Below are positions 31,217 through 38,864 of a stretch of DNA of 54,074 nucleotides, piece after piece. The notes beneath the pieces are model-generated. The model had not been told where the DNA came from. It did not search any database and worked only from the letters and a program-made list of their open reading frames with translations. The DNA is from Prevotella sp. P5-108 (GTDB taxonomy: Bacteria > Bacteroidota > Bacteroidia > Bacteroidales > Bacteroidaceae): the NCBI RefSeq assembly GCF_002251385.1, contig NZ_NPJJ01000051.1, forward strand, positions 1 through 54,074. Direction: 5' to 3'. A program made the position numbers and the translations under genes. The stretch's first letter is position 1. Each line of letters begins with the position of its first letter.

Positions 31217-31282
31217 GTGTGGTGGTTTGGATGTGGCCTCTTTGGGGCAATGGATATAGTTAGCCCATCGTGGATGGTACGC

Positions 31283-31578
31283 ACCCCTGGCAACTCTGTA
31301 GGAGTTGCGATTTTATAGCCCAGGGTTGAGGTGCACAGCGCCTCTACCCTGGGTACTGACATAATAAAGAGAAGCAACTCTGTAGGAGTTGCGTTTAGCC
31401 GAAGGCGTTATACTCAATCTGATAATATCGTCCTATATATTTCCGCCCATCAACCTGGTGCGGTAACGCCTGCGGCTAAACGCAACACTTACAGCGTTGC
31501 TATAATGGTCGTACTTGCACCCAGGGTAGCGGTCTTCGTCCGCAACCCTGGGCTGGGGAATCGCAACACTTACAGCGT
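31283..31578. repeat. Repeat family II, longest copy with terminal inverted repeats
   Basis: GCAACTCTGTAGGAGTTGC stands at 31291 and 31375 in slightly variable contexts. The segment 31375-31498 opens with GCAAC..GTTGCGTTTAGCCGAAGGCGTTA and closes with the inverse TAACGCCTGCGGCTAAACGCAAC. A palindromic CCCAGGGTAGCGG...AACCCTGGG module then ends the copy. The region 31375-31555 is nearly identical to 36160-36345. Confidence 0.75.
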
Positions 31579-31660
31579 TGCTGTTGCTTGCGGAAAACTC
31601 TGTTTATCTTCACCCGTATAGATGTGGTATGGGAGAGTGGATTATGGGCCGCTTGTGCAG

Positions 31661-31734
31661 TTCCTTCCCCTTGGGGAAGGTTGGGATGGGGCCTCAGCTG
31701 GCACTCCTTCCCCTTGGAAGGCTGAGATGGGGCT
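31661..31734. repeat. REPIN-like family I, two right half copies in tandem
   Basis: TTCCTTCCCCTTGGGGAAGG followed by TTGGGATGGGGC (31661-31692) is repeated in weaker form at 31704-31734. Remaining spacer up to the next gene (31735-31809) holds nothing recognised. Confidence 0.65.
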
Positions 31735-31809
31735 TCTTGTGTATTATGTTTTCTCCATTTCTCCTTGGGAATATCGTTACTCGCAGCAGGATATTTATCT
31801 GTATTAATA

Positions 31810-32733
31810 CTATTTTCTAATCTCCGTAGCCACCAGGCGAATGGTTACATACCATGCGCCATAACCGTCGCTAATCCACAAGCCTCTTGCCCACGGATAG
31901 AGTTCATGCTCGAGCGATTGATAGTGACCGCCTTTGGTCACATGAGTGTGTTCTCCTGGCGGACATTTGTAGTCTTTCTTACCGTTGGGGGTGACCGGTC
32001 GGTCGGGCGAATAGGTGTTATAGGGGTCATAGCACATCTCTGCGATTCCGCCAGACATGTCGTAGAGTCCCAGACCGTTGGGTTTCTTGCATCCCATGTG
32101 ATATGACTTTTTTTCTTCCCCTTCCAAGTTATCTTTATACACCGCCACCTCATTGGCATTGTTGCTGCCGCTGAATCGGTAGCGAGCCTGAGGCTTACCC
32201 TCTATGGCAGCATATTCCCATTCGGCCTCGGTGGGCAGACGAAACTCCTGACCGCAGTAGGCATTCAGGCGTTCCAGAAATGTCTGGATTTCTTTGCACG
32301 ATATGTTGCATTTGGCATAATCCTTCCCCATAGGGTTCTTGGTGTAATACTCATAGTCTCCATCCCACCAGTTGTCTTTCATGAAGGCGTCCCATAGAGC
32401 CATGCTCAATTCGTATTTACAGATATAATAGCCATCGAGCGTTATCTCTCTCGCGCGTTCTTTGTTGAATCTTACCGTGTCACATCCGGCGGTGAAGGTG
32501 CCGCCCTTGACATACACCATATCCCCCAGCAGCTTGTTGACCAGACGCTTGCGGTGGGCGTCCATGTCAAATCTCTCTTTGGGGCTTGGCGTGCGCTGCG
32601 GCTTTTTGTGCCTGACGGTCGTGGCAGGTTTCTTCTTGACAGCTGCGCCCGAAGTCTTTGGTCTTATGATGCCTTGGGCCGAAGCTGCTGTCAGGGCTGC
32701 TATAGCAATGATAGTTATAAACAGTCTTCTCAT
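31810..32733 (-). CDS. SUMF1/FGE-like (formylglycine-generating enzyme fold) exported protein
   Basis: A 307-residue protein with signal peptide MRRLFITIIAIAALTAASAQ, a Lys/Pro-rich linker (about 27-52) and one SUMF1-type domain (about 70-305). Marks of the fold are MVYVKGGTFTAGC, YYICKYELSMALWDAFM, FRLPTEAEWEYAA, GLGLYDMSGGIAEMCYD and WYVTIRLV. The copper-binding cysteine pair of true formylglycine-generating enzymes was not identified near the C-terminus, so sulfatase activation is doubtful. Many Bacteroidetes homologues are secreted proteins of unknown role. It starts 11 bp behind the carbamoyltransferase stop, so read-through transcription is expected. Confidence 0.8.
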   Translation of the reverse strand: MRRLFITIIAIAALTAASAQGIIRPKTSGAAVKKKPATTVRHKKPQRTPSPKERFDMDAHRKRLVNKLLGDMVYVKGGTFTAGCDTVRFNKERAREITLDGYYICKYELSMALWDAFMKDNWWDGDYEYYTKNPMGKDYAKCNISCKEIQTFLERLNAYCGQEFRLPTEAEWEYAAIEGKPQARYRFSGSNNANEVAVYKDNLEGEEKKSYHMGCKKPNGLGLYDMSGGIAEMCYDPYNTYSPDRPVTPNGKKDYKCPPGEHTHVTKGGHYQSLEHELYPWARGLWISDGYGAWYVTIRLVATEIRK

Positions 32734-32744
32734 AATCTTATGTA

Positions 32745-33707
32745 TTATAGGGTTTCCAACACGCGCTTGAGCACCACCTCGGCGCTTATCTCGCGGTTGG
32801 CGGCTTCGGGGATGACAAGCGAGTGGTCGCTCTCTATCACATCGTCGGTGACGATGAGGCCGCGTCTAACGGGCAGACAGTGCATGAAGTATCCGTCATG
32901 AGTCCAGCTCATGTGCTCCGAGTCGATGGTCCACGACATATCCTTGCAGAGTATCTTGCCATAGTCCTCTTTGCAGCTTACGCCGGGGCAGCTCCAGTTC
33001 TTGGCATACACGAAGTCGGCACCTTCGAGCGCGCGGCGCTGGTCATACTCCACATGGGCATTGCCCACAAACTTCTCGTCCAGTTCGTAGCCTTCGGGAT
33101 GGGTCACCACCAGGTCTACATCGGCAGCGTTCATCCATTGGGCAAAGCTGTTGGGCACAGCCTGTGGCAGCGCACGGCAGTGGGGAGCCCAGGTGAGCAC
33201 CACCTTGGGACGCTCCGTCTTGCGGTGCTCGTCGATGGTGATGAGGTCGGCAAAGGCCTGGAGCGGATGCACCGTGGCAGTCTCCATAGCCACAACGGGG
33301 CGGCCGCTGTAGCGCACAAACTGGTTGACGATGGTCTCGGCATAGTCGAAGTCACGGTCTTTGAGCCCGGCAAACGAGCGCACGGCGATGATGTCACAGT
33401 AGCTTGCCATCACGGGGATGGCTTCGAGCAGATGCTCGCTCTTGTCGCCGTCCATGATTACGCCACGCTCGGTCTCCAGCTTCCATGCGCCGGCATTGAC
33501 GTCGAGTACTATCACGTTCATTCCCAGGTTCATGGCTGCCTTCTGGGTAGAGAGGCGTGTACGCAGACTGTTGTTGAAGAATATCATCAGCAGAGTCTTG
33601 TTCTTGCCCAATTCCTGAAAGGCAAAGCGGTCGCGCTTTACCTCCTGTGCCTCGGCGAGCGCCTGACGGAGGTCGCCCAGGTCTTCTACATTGAAAAATG
33701 TCTTCAT
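32745..33707 (-). CDS. argF': N-acylornithine carbamoyltransferase (succinyl- or acetylornithine)
   Basis: A 320-residue enzyme of arginine synthesis that carbamoylates N-succinyl- or N-acetyl-ornithine rather than ornithine. Carbamoyl-phosphate binding is seen in SLRTRLSTQKA, and the family-specific FMHCLPVRRG and EAANREISAEVVLKRVLE are present. It closely resembles the Bacteroides fragilis succinylornithine enzyme. The position reported to set substrate choice (Pro90 there, Glu92 in Xanthomonas) is Ser90 here, in MDGDKSEHLLEAIP. It is apart from the main arginine operon and shares a transcript with the SUMF1-like gene. Confidence 0.92.
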   Translation of the reverse strand: MKTFFNVEDLGDLRQALAEAQEVKRDRFAFQELGKNKTLLMIFFNNSLRTRLSTQKAAMNLGMNVIVLDVNAGAWKLETERGVIMDGDKSEHLLEAIPVMASYCDIIAVRSFAGLKDRDFDYAETIVNQFVRYSGRPVVAMETATVHPLQAFADLITIDEHRKTERPKVVLTWAPHCRALPQAVPNSFAQWMNAADVDLVVTHPEGYELDEKFVGNAHVEYDQRRALEGADFVYAKNWSCPGVSCKEDYGKILCKDMSWTIDSEHMSWTHDGYFMHCLPVRRGLIVTDDVIESDHSLVIPEAANREISAEVVLKRVLETL

Positions 33708-33750
33708 CTCTTTCTTCCTTTATTTGATTTGTCAGCGCCGGACAAATAGC

Positions 33751-33764
33751 CGATGCCGGCATCG
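33751..33764. promoter_or_regulatory. Perfect 14-bp palindrome in the carbamoyltransferase leader
   Basis: CGATGCCGGCATCG is an exact palindrome between the -7 box (33799-33792) and the ATG at 33707. It could be an operator or a leader hairpin. It does not resemble the ARG-box-like sites upstream of argR. Confidence 0.4.
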
Positions 33765-33791
33765 ATTGTGTGCGGGATACTGTTGATGTCA

Positions 33792-33799
33792 CAAAAATA
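33792..33799 (-). promoter_or_regulatory. -7 box of the carbamoyltransferase transcript
   Basis: TATTTTTG on the minus strand fits TAnnTTTG, 84 bp ahead of the ATG. No convincing -33 TTG is present. Confidence 0.5.
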
Positions 33800-33879
33800 C
33801 GCAAAAAACCTGACATGCACCGCTATTTTCCCCATTTTTTTGCCTGCCGTTTTTTTTAGACGCACCCCATCCAACGCCA

Positions 33880-33919
33880 ACGGCGGAGCCAGACATCCGG
33901 TGATGTCCTGCTCCGCCGT
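33880..33919 (-). terminator. Strong hairpin after the secreted beta-rich protein gene
   Basis: A 10-bp GC-rich stem, ACGGCGGAGC with GCTCCGCCGT, has an inner GACATC/GATGTC pairing. It lies 28 bp past the stop at 33948. No T run follows directly, so it is a hairpin with uncertain terminator function. Confidence 0.55.
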
Positions 33920-33947
33920 GGAAATTGTTTATGGGTCGTCTGTGCGG

Positions 33948-35777
33948 TTAGCGTGCCATAACCTTGTAGGCGCGGCCACCGGCCTTGACGATGTATACCT
34001 GTCCGGCAGCGAGGGTCAGCGTGTTGGCGCCAGCCTTGCCGCTCAGAGTCTGCTTGTTGCATCCGTCGAGGGTGAAGACATAGATGGGAGCAGCCTGCGC
34101 CAGCGTCACGGTCACGGTGTTGTCGCTTACGCTTACCTTGGGGTCGCCGTTGGCTACCACGTTGTCATCGATGCCTGCAGCGATGCTCAGGTCGGCATAT
34201 ACAATGGGTGATGTGCCTGAGATTACCTCGCCACCCACGTCGTTGTGACGCCATCCTGTCACCTGGTAACCATACTTCTTGTTCTCCTCGAGACCAGAGA
34301 AGTCGTAAGAGGTGGTCTTGCCGTCGGTGAGTTTCACCAGGTCATACTTCACGGTGATGATGTCGCCCTTGTAGAGACCCTGGCTTACAGTAATCTCATC
34401 GATGAAGAACTTCTTGAGTCTTTTATCCTCAAATGAGAGCATGGTCTCAGAGTCGCCGTCGTTCATCTCCCACTCTTCATCGATATTGCCATTTTTGTCG
34501 AAGGTTGCCGTGTGCATGTTCAGTTTGCCGTCTACCATATATCCCACGTGGTATACGTTGAGGGCGTCGCCGGCAGTACCATGGGCCTTGAGGTGTATTT
34601 TGTACTTGCCGCCGTTGGCCGACAGGTTCATAATGGGCGAGTGCAGATAAGACATGTTCATGGGGAAGCGGCCTGCATCGGCACCTATCATGCCTTTGGC
34701 CATCAGCACATTGCGTCCGCTCCAACCTGTGCAGTCTGTATACTTGTCCAGGTCTTCCGAGTTGATGCTGATGGGAAGCATCGTGGTGCCCTCGGTAGCC
34801 TTGGAGAACTGGTCGTCAAGGCGCTTGTCTATCTTGGTGTCCTCGACCACGTCGAAGCGGTATGGCTGCACATAGTAGCCCAGCGCCTTGGGCAGATACT
34901 CCCAGTTGGCGGTGTACGAGGTACTCTTGATGTTGCTGGCGGGCAGGGTGTTGACACTCAGGAAACCATCGACATACATGATGGCCGACATGTCAGAAAC
35001 CTCGCTGCCATTCTTTGCCTTTACATAGTAGTAATAGACCTTCTCGGCATCCAGGTCGGTGGGAACGATCCATGTACCCTCGACCTCCTTGTCGCGCATC
35101 ACGTATACGGGGGCCTTGTATTCATACTGTATAGAGTTGATGGCGATGTCGCCCACGTTGTGGCTGTCGTCCTTGACAATCTCAAAGACCACCTTGCCGA
35201 TGTTGGAGCGGATTCCGCCGAAAGCATCCTCCAGGTCAAAATCTTCCTTGATGTAGAAATAGTAAGCCTCTACCTGACCCGAACTGATCATGTCGCCGGC
35301 CTTGTCGTAGAGAGTCACCTTGAAACGGCTCGAGTTTTCCTTGGTGATGCCCTGCGCATTGATAAGGTTGGCGTTGAAGATACATCTGGAGAGGTTGCCG
35401 CCCACCATGAGGGAGGTAGACACCTTGTCGTCGTTGGCGTCCAGCACGATGTGGTCGCGGTCGTTGTAGTAGACCACGTCGGTGGTGCCGTTCTTGGAGA
35501 TGTCAACGCTGAAACCAACAGGAATGTTGGGGTTGGCTGTGTTGATTTTGCCGCCACTGTGGTTCACATTGGCAAAGGTCTCGTCGAATTTCATCATGTT
35601 GTCGCCCAGAGTGTAGAGGCTGAACAGATAGGAGTCGGCGCCGGCGTCTTCCCACGTAGCTTTGAATTGGGTACCCAGATAGTTGTCGGGGAAACCGATG
35701 GTGGGTGGGTTTACGGCAGCATACGCCGATGCCACTGTTGTGGCCAACAGTGATAGGATGAAGTAGATTTTCTTCAT
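33948..35777 (-). CDS. Secreted beta-sandwich protein with a type IX-like C-terminal tail
   Basis: A 609-residue exported protein I cannot assign to a characterised family. Signal peptide MKKIYFILSLLATTVASAYA. A DUF4465-like or jelly-roll domain is possible at 30-210. Fibronectin-III-like segments follow (VDGFLSVNTLPASNIKSTSYTANWEYLPKALGYYV and the block near 480-530). A choice-of-anchor-type beta domain with SYLHSPIMNLSANGGKYKIHL lies between. The C-terminus VYIVKAGGRAYKVMAR resembles a short type IX sorting tail, shared in style with the amylase and the protein at 47713. It is a single gene flanked by repeats. Cell-surface or extracellular location is inferred. Confidence 0.65.
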   Translation of the reverse strand: MKKIYFILSLLATTVASAYAAVNPPTIGFPDNYLGTQFKATWEDAGADSYLFSLYTLGDNMMKFDETFANVNHSGGKINTANPNIPVGFSVDISKNGTTDVVYYNDRDHIVLDANDDKVSTSLMVGGNLSRCIFNANLINAQGITKENSSRFKVTLYDKAGDMISSGQVEAYYFYIKEDFDLEDAFGGIRSNIGKVVFEIVKDDSHNVGDIAINSIQYEYKAPVYVMRDKEVEGTWIVPTDLDAEKVYYYYVKAKNGSEVSDMSAIMYVDGFLSVNTLPASNIKSTSYTANWEYLPKALGYYVQPYRFDVVEDTKIDKRLDDQFSKATEGTTMLPISINSEDLDKYTDCTGWSGRNVLMAKGMIGADAGRFPMNMSYLHSPIMNLSANGGKYKIHLKAHGTAGDALNVYHVGYMVDGKLNMHTATFDKNGNIDEEWEMNDGDSETMLSFEDKRLKKFFIDEITVSQGLYKGDIITVKYDLVKLTDGKTTSYDFSGLEENKKYGYQVTGWRHNDVGGEVISGTSPIVYADLSIAAGIDDNVVANGDPKVSVSDNTVTVTLAQAAPIYVFTLDGCNKQTLSGKAGANTLTLAAGQVYIVKAGGRAYKVMAR

Positions 35778-35989
35778 TTTGTAGGTTTATTTATATAGCT
35801 CCCGTATGAATAAAACTGCGCCCCGAGCCGGGAGGAATAACCACAGGGCGAAGCCGAATCTCTCTTTCCGAGCGAAAAATTATAAAAAAAATGATGAAAT
35901 CCGACACAAAAACTATGTTTTTTGTACTTTTCGTAGCGAAAAATGGCAAAATGATAATCCCGTCCACACACCCCGCCATGCCTCCTGGG

Positions 35990-36152
35990 GCCCCTCCCCA
36001 GCCCTCCCCAAGGGGCGTGAGTTCCTTCCTGCTGTGTTTGAGGCGGTTTGATGACGTTTTTTCCCCTTGGGAAAGGTTGGGATGGGGCTTGTAGTGGTTT
36101 GGATGGACCTTTGGTGGAACTCCTTCCCCTTGGGGAAGGTTGGGATGGGGCT
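35990..36152. repeat. REPIN-like family I, full copy plus right half copy
   Basis: The full copy (35990-36088) has arms GCCCCTCCCCAGCCCTCCCC and GGTTGGGATGGGGC around a core CTGCTGTGTTTGAGGCGGTT. A right half copy with CCTTCCCCTTGGGGAAGG follows at 36119-36152. The preceding spacer 35778-35989 contains the upstream region of the secreted-protein gene with no clear promoter. Confidence 0.72.
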
Positions 36153-36154
36153 TC

Positions 36155-36345
36155 CCCTGGCAACTCTGTAGGAGTTGCGTTTAGCCGAAGGCGTTATACT
36201 CAATCTGATAATACCGTCCTATATAGTTCCGCCCATTGTCCTGGTGCGGGTAACGCCTGCGGCTAATCGCAACACTTACAGCGTTGCTATAATGGTCGTA
36301 CTTGCACCCAAGGTAGCGGTCTTCGCCCTCAACCCTGGGCTGGGG
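36155..36345. repeat. Repeat family II next to the proC relic
   Basis: About 190 bp nearly identical to 31370-31560. It has the same terminal inverted repeats (GCAAC..GTTGCGTTTAGCCGAAGGCGTTA and TAACGCCTGCGGCTAATCGCAAC), the same central TCTGATAATACCGTCC and the same closing CCCTGGG module. It ends 28 bp from the stop of the proC relic. Confidence 0.75.
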
Positions 36346-36372
36346 GGAGGGGCTTTTAGGCTGAGCAGACCC

Positions 36373-36423
36373 TCAGCCAGACTGCCGCCCCATGGCGCCA
36401 GCCCCGATGATGGCTATCGTTAT
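36373..36423 (-). pseudogene. proC: Relic of the proC start (pyrroline-5-carboxylate reductase)
   Basis: Directly overlapping the argD stop on the minus strand, 16 codons read ITIAIIGAGAMGRQSG and then stop. IAIIGAGAMG is the hallmark N-terminal Rossmann motif of ProC, whose gene, as I recall, follows argD in related Bacteroidales. The usual ATG is ATA here, and the rest of the gene is gone; repeat-family sequence begins 28 bp further on. The motif match is seen directly; loss by deletion near the repeat is inferred. Confidence 0.6.
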
Positions 36424-37562
36424 AACTTGGCAAGTGTGCGTCCGAGGCGACCGATGAAGTCGTCGACCTCGGCACGGGTGAGGCATAGCGGAGGGAGGAT
36501 GCGTAGGATATTGGTGCCGGCGCAACCGGTAAAGCAATGCTCTTCGTGCACGAGTCGCGAGCGCACCTCGCTATGGGGGATGTCGAGCACGGCACCCGCC
36601 ATGAGTCCGCGGCCACGCACCTCGACGATATGCTGCGACTCCTGCTGCAGCTCGCGCAGTCTGGCGAGCAGATATTCGCCCACCTCATGGGCATTGTCCA
36701 CCAGATGCTCCTGCTCGAAGACGTCGAGCACAGCCAGGGCGGCGGTACATGCCAGGTGGTTGCCTCCGAAGGTGGTGCCGAGCTGGCCCTTCACCGCCTC
36801 GAAGCTCGGCGCGATGAGCACGCCCGACATGGGGAAGCCGTTGCCTATGCCCTTGGCCACGGTGATGAGGTCGGGGCGTATGCCGAGCCACTGGTGGGCA
36901 AAGAACTTGCCGCTGCGGCCGTAGCCACACTGTATCTCGTCGCAGATGAGGATGGTGCCGTTGCGGTGGCAAGCCTCGAGCAGACCCTGGGCAAACTCGG
37001 CTGTAGCCATATTCAGTCCGCCCACGCCCTGGATGCACTCGATGATGCAGGCAGCCACGTCGCCCTTGGCGAGTTCGGTTTCCCATGCCTCCAGGTCGTT
37101 GAGGGGCAGGAAGGTGGTATGTCCGTTGGCATTGATGGGGGCATTGTATTTGGCGATGTCGGTCACCTCGACGGCGAGCGAGGTGCGGCCGTGGAAGGCC
37201 TTGCCGGCAGCGAGCACGCGGGTGCGTCCGGTCTTGAACGATGCCAGCTTGAGCGCGTTCTCATTGGCTTCGGCGCCCGAGTTGACCAGGAAGAGGCTGT
37301 AGTCGTCATACCCGCAGGCTTTGCCGAGACGCTCGGCGAGTTGCTCCTGCAGTCGGTTGATGACCGAGTTGCTGTAGAACCCCAGCCTGTTGAGCTGGGC
37401 TGTCATCATCTCCACGTAGTGTGGGTGGCAGTGGCCGATGCTGATGACGGCATGGCCACCATAGAGGTCGAGATATTGCTGTCCCTTGTCGTCCCAGACA
37501 TGACAGCCACGGCCTTTGACGATGTTCACGTCCGAGAGGGAATATACATCAAACAGATTCAT
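36420..37562 (-). CDS. argD: Acetyl-/succinylornithine aminotransferase
   Basis: A 380-residue PLP-dependent class III aminotransferase that turns N-acylglutamate semialdehyde into N-acylornithine. Landmarks are GHAVISIGHCHPHYVE, LFLVNSGAEANENALKLAS, the pyridoxal region ILICDEIQCGYGRSGKFFAHQ and the lysine in TVAKGIGNGFPMSG. The length is typical. It is the last intact gene of the arginine operon, 27 bp behind argC. Because this lineage probably uses succinylated intermediates, the natural substrate may be the succinyl form. Confidence 0.94.
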   Translation of the reverse strand: MNLFDVYSLSDVNIVKGRGCHVWDDKGQQYLDLYGGHAVISIGHCHPHYVEMMTAQLNRLGFYSNSVINRLQEQLAERLGKACGYDDYSLFLVNSGAEANENALKLASFKTGRTRVLAAGKAFHGRTSLAVEVTDIAKYNAPINANGHTTFLPLNDLEAWETELAKGDVAACIIECIQGVGGLNMATAEFAQGLLEACHRNGTILICDEIQCGYGRSGKFFAHQWLGIRPDLITVAKGIGNGFPMSGVLIAPSFEAVKGQLGTTFGGNHLACTAALAVLDVFEQEHLVDNAHEVGEYLLARLRELQQESQHIVEVRGRGLMAGAVLDIPHSEVRSRLVHEEHCFTGCAGTNILRILPPLCLTRAEVDDFIGRLGRTLAKL

Positions 37563-37589
37563 AGTCGCTATATATATAATAAGGTATAA

Positions 37590-38558
37590 TCAGAATGCAG
37601 AGGGCTTCAGCCGCAGTCCGGTGCGCTCGTCGAGCCCGAACATGAGGTTCATGTTCTGCACCGCCTGTCCCACGGCACCCTTGAGCAGATTGTCGATGCA
37701 GCAGGTGATGAGCAGCTTGTCGCCATACTTGTCGCAGTGTACAAGCGCCTTGTTGGTATTGACCACCTGCTTCAGGTCTATCGCCTTGTCTACATAGTGA
37801 GTGAAGGCGGCATCGCGGTAGAAGTCGCGGTAGGCAGCCTCGATGGTCTCGATGTCGGCATCGGTGTGCACCACCTCGGTGGCAAAGATGCCACGGGCGA
37901 AGTCGCCGCGGTAGGGGATGAAGTCGATGGCAGCCTCGAGATGGCCCTGTGCCTGGGCGAGGCTCTGGCGTATCTCGGCGATATGCTGGTGGCTGAACGC
38001 CTTGTATATACTCAGGTTGTTGTTGCGCCAGGAGAAGTGGGTGGTGGCTGTGGGCTTCTGGCCGGCACCGGTAGAGCCGGTGATGGCATTGACGCTCACA
38101 TCGCTGGTGATGAGACCCAGCTTGGCGGCAGGTAGCAGACCCAGCTGGATGCATGTGGCAAAGCAGCCGGGGTTGGCGATGTGGCGCGCGGTGGTGATGG
38201 CTTCGCGGTTGAGCTCGGGCAGACCGTAGACATAGTCGTGGTCGGGCGCGGCGATACGGAAGTCTTGCGCCAGGTCGATGATGCGCACGTGGTCGGGGAT
38301 GGTATGCTCCTGCAGGAAGGCTTGGCTCTTGCCGTGGCCGAAGCAGAAGAACACCACGTCGACCTCGTCGAAGGGCATCGCGTCGGTGAAGCGCATGGAG
38401 GTCTCGCCGTAGAGTCCCTCATGGACATCGGTGAGCAGATTGCCGGCATTGCTGCTGCTGTTGACAAAGACCAGCTCGGCGTCGGGGTGGTTGATGAGCA
38501 GACGGATGAGTTCGCCGGCGGTATAGCCGGCTCCTCCCAGTATTCCTATTCGTATCAT
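37590..38558 (-). CDS. argC: N-acyl-gamma-glutamyl-phosphate reductase
   Basis: A 322-residue NADPH-dependent reductase, third step of arginine synthesis. It has the Rossmann start IRIGILGGAGYTAGELIRLL, the active-site cysteine in IANPGCFATCIQLGLLP, and the C-terminal CCIDNLLKGAVGQAVQNMNLMFG. The length is that of the shorter ArgC type. It begins 4 bp past the pspC stop and is 27 bp ahead of argD. Confidence 0.95.
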   Translation of the reverse strand: MIRIGILGGAGYTAGELIRLLINHPDAELVFVNSSSNAGNLLTDVHEGLYGETSMRFTDAMPFDEVDVVFFCFGHGKSQAFLQEHTIPDHVRIIDLAQDFRIAAPDHDYVYGLPELNREAITTARHIANPGCFATCIQLGLLPAAKLGLITSDVSVNAITGSTGAGQKPTATTHFSWRNNNLSIYKAFSHQHIAEIRQSLAQAQGHLEAAIDFIPYRGDFARGIFATEVVHTDADIETIEAAYRDFYRDAAFTHYVDKAIDLKQVVNTNKALVHCDKYGDKLLITCCIDNLLKGAVGQAVQNMNLMFGLDERTGLRLKPSAF

Positions 38559-38562
38559 GTTG

Positions 38563-38760
38563 CTAATTGGCTTTGGGTGGAATGATAATCCACATGATGA
38601 TATAGGCCAATACTCCGCTGAAGCAGGTGAAGACGGTGAGCAGCGTGTAGGCCACTCTCATGGCGGTAGGGTCGATGCCGAAAAATTCGGCAAGTCCTGC
38701 ACATACGCCCGCAATCATGCGGTTGTTGCTTCTTTCCAGTTTCTTGTTGTTCATTGTCAT
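38563..38760 (-). CDS. Small PspC-domain membrane protein inside the arginine operon
   Basis: A 65-residue protein consisting of one PspC domain. The basic start NNKKLERSNNRMIAGVCAGLAEFFGIDPTAMRVAYTL is followed by one or two hydrophobic stretches, LLTVFTCFSGVLAYIIMWIIIP. The family senses or stabilises membranes under stress in proteobacteria; small stand-alone versions in Bacteroidetes have no known role. It sits between argG and argC, with about 104 bp upstream and 4 bp downstream. An inner ATG at 38754 is an alternative start. Confidence 0.88.
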   Translation of the reverse strand: MTMNNKKLERSNNRMIAGVCAGLAEFFGIDPTAMRVAYTLLTVFTCFSGVLAYIIMWIIIPPKAN

Positions 38761-38864
38761 GTCTGTTTAGATGGTTTGTATCATTATAGACGGATTGGGT
38801 ACAACAATGGTTGCAGCCATTGGCCTTTTTCTCGTTCTCTGTGGAGCTTGCAGCCCGTTCAGAG

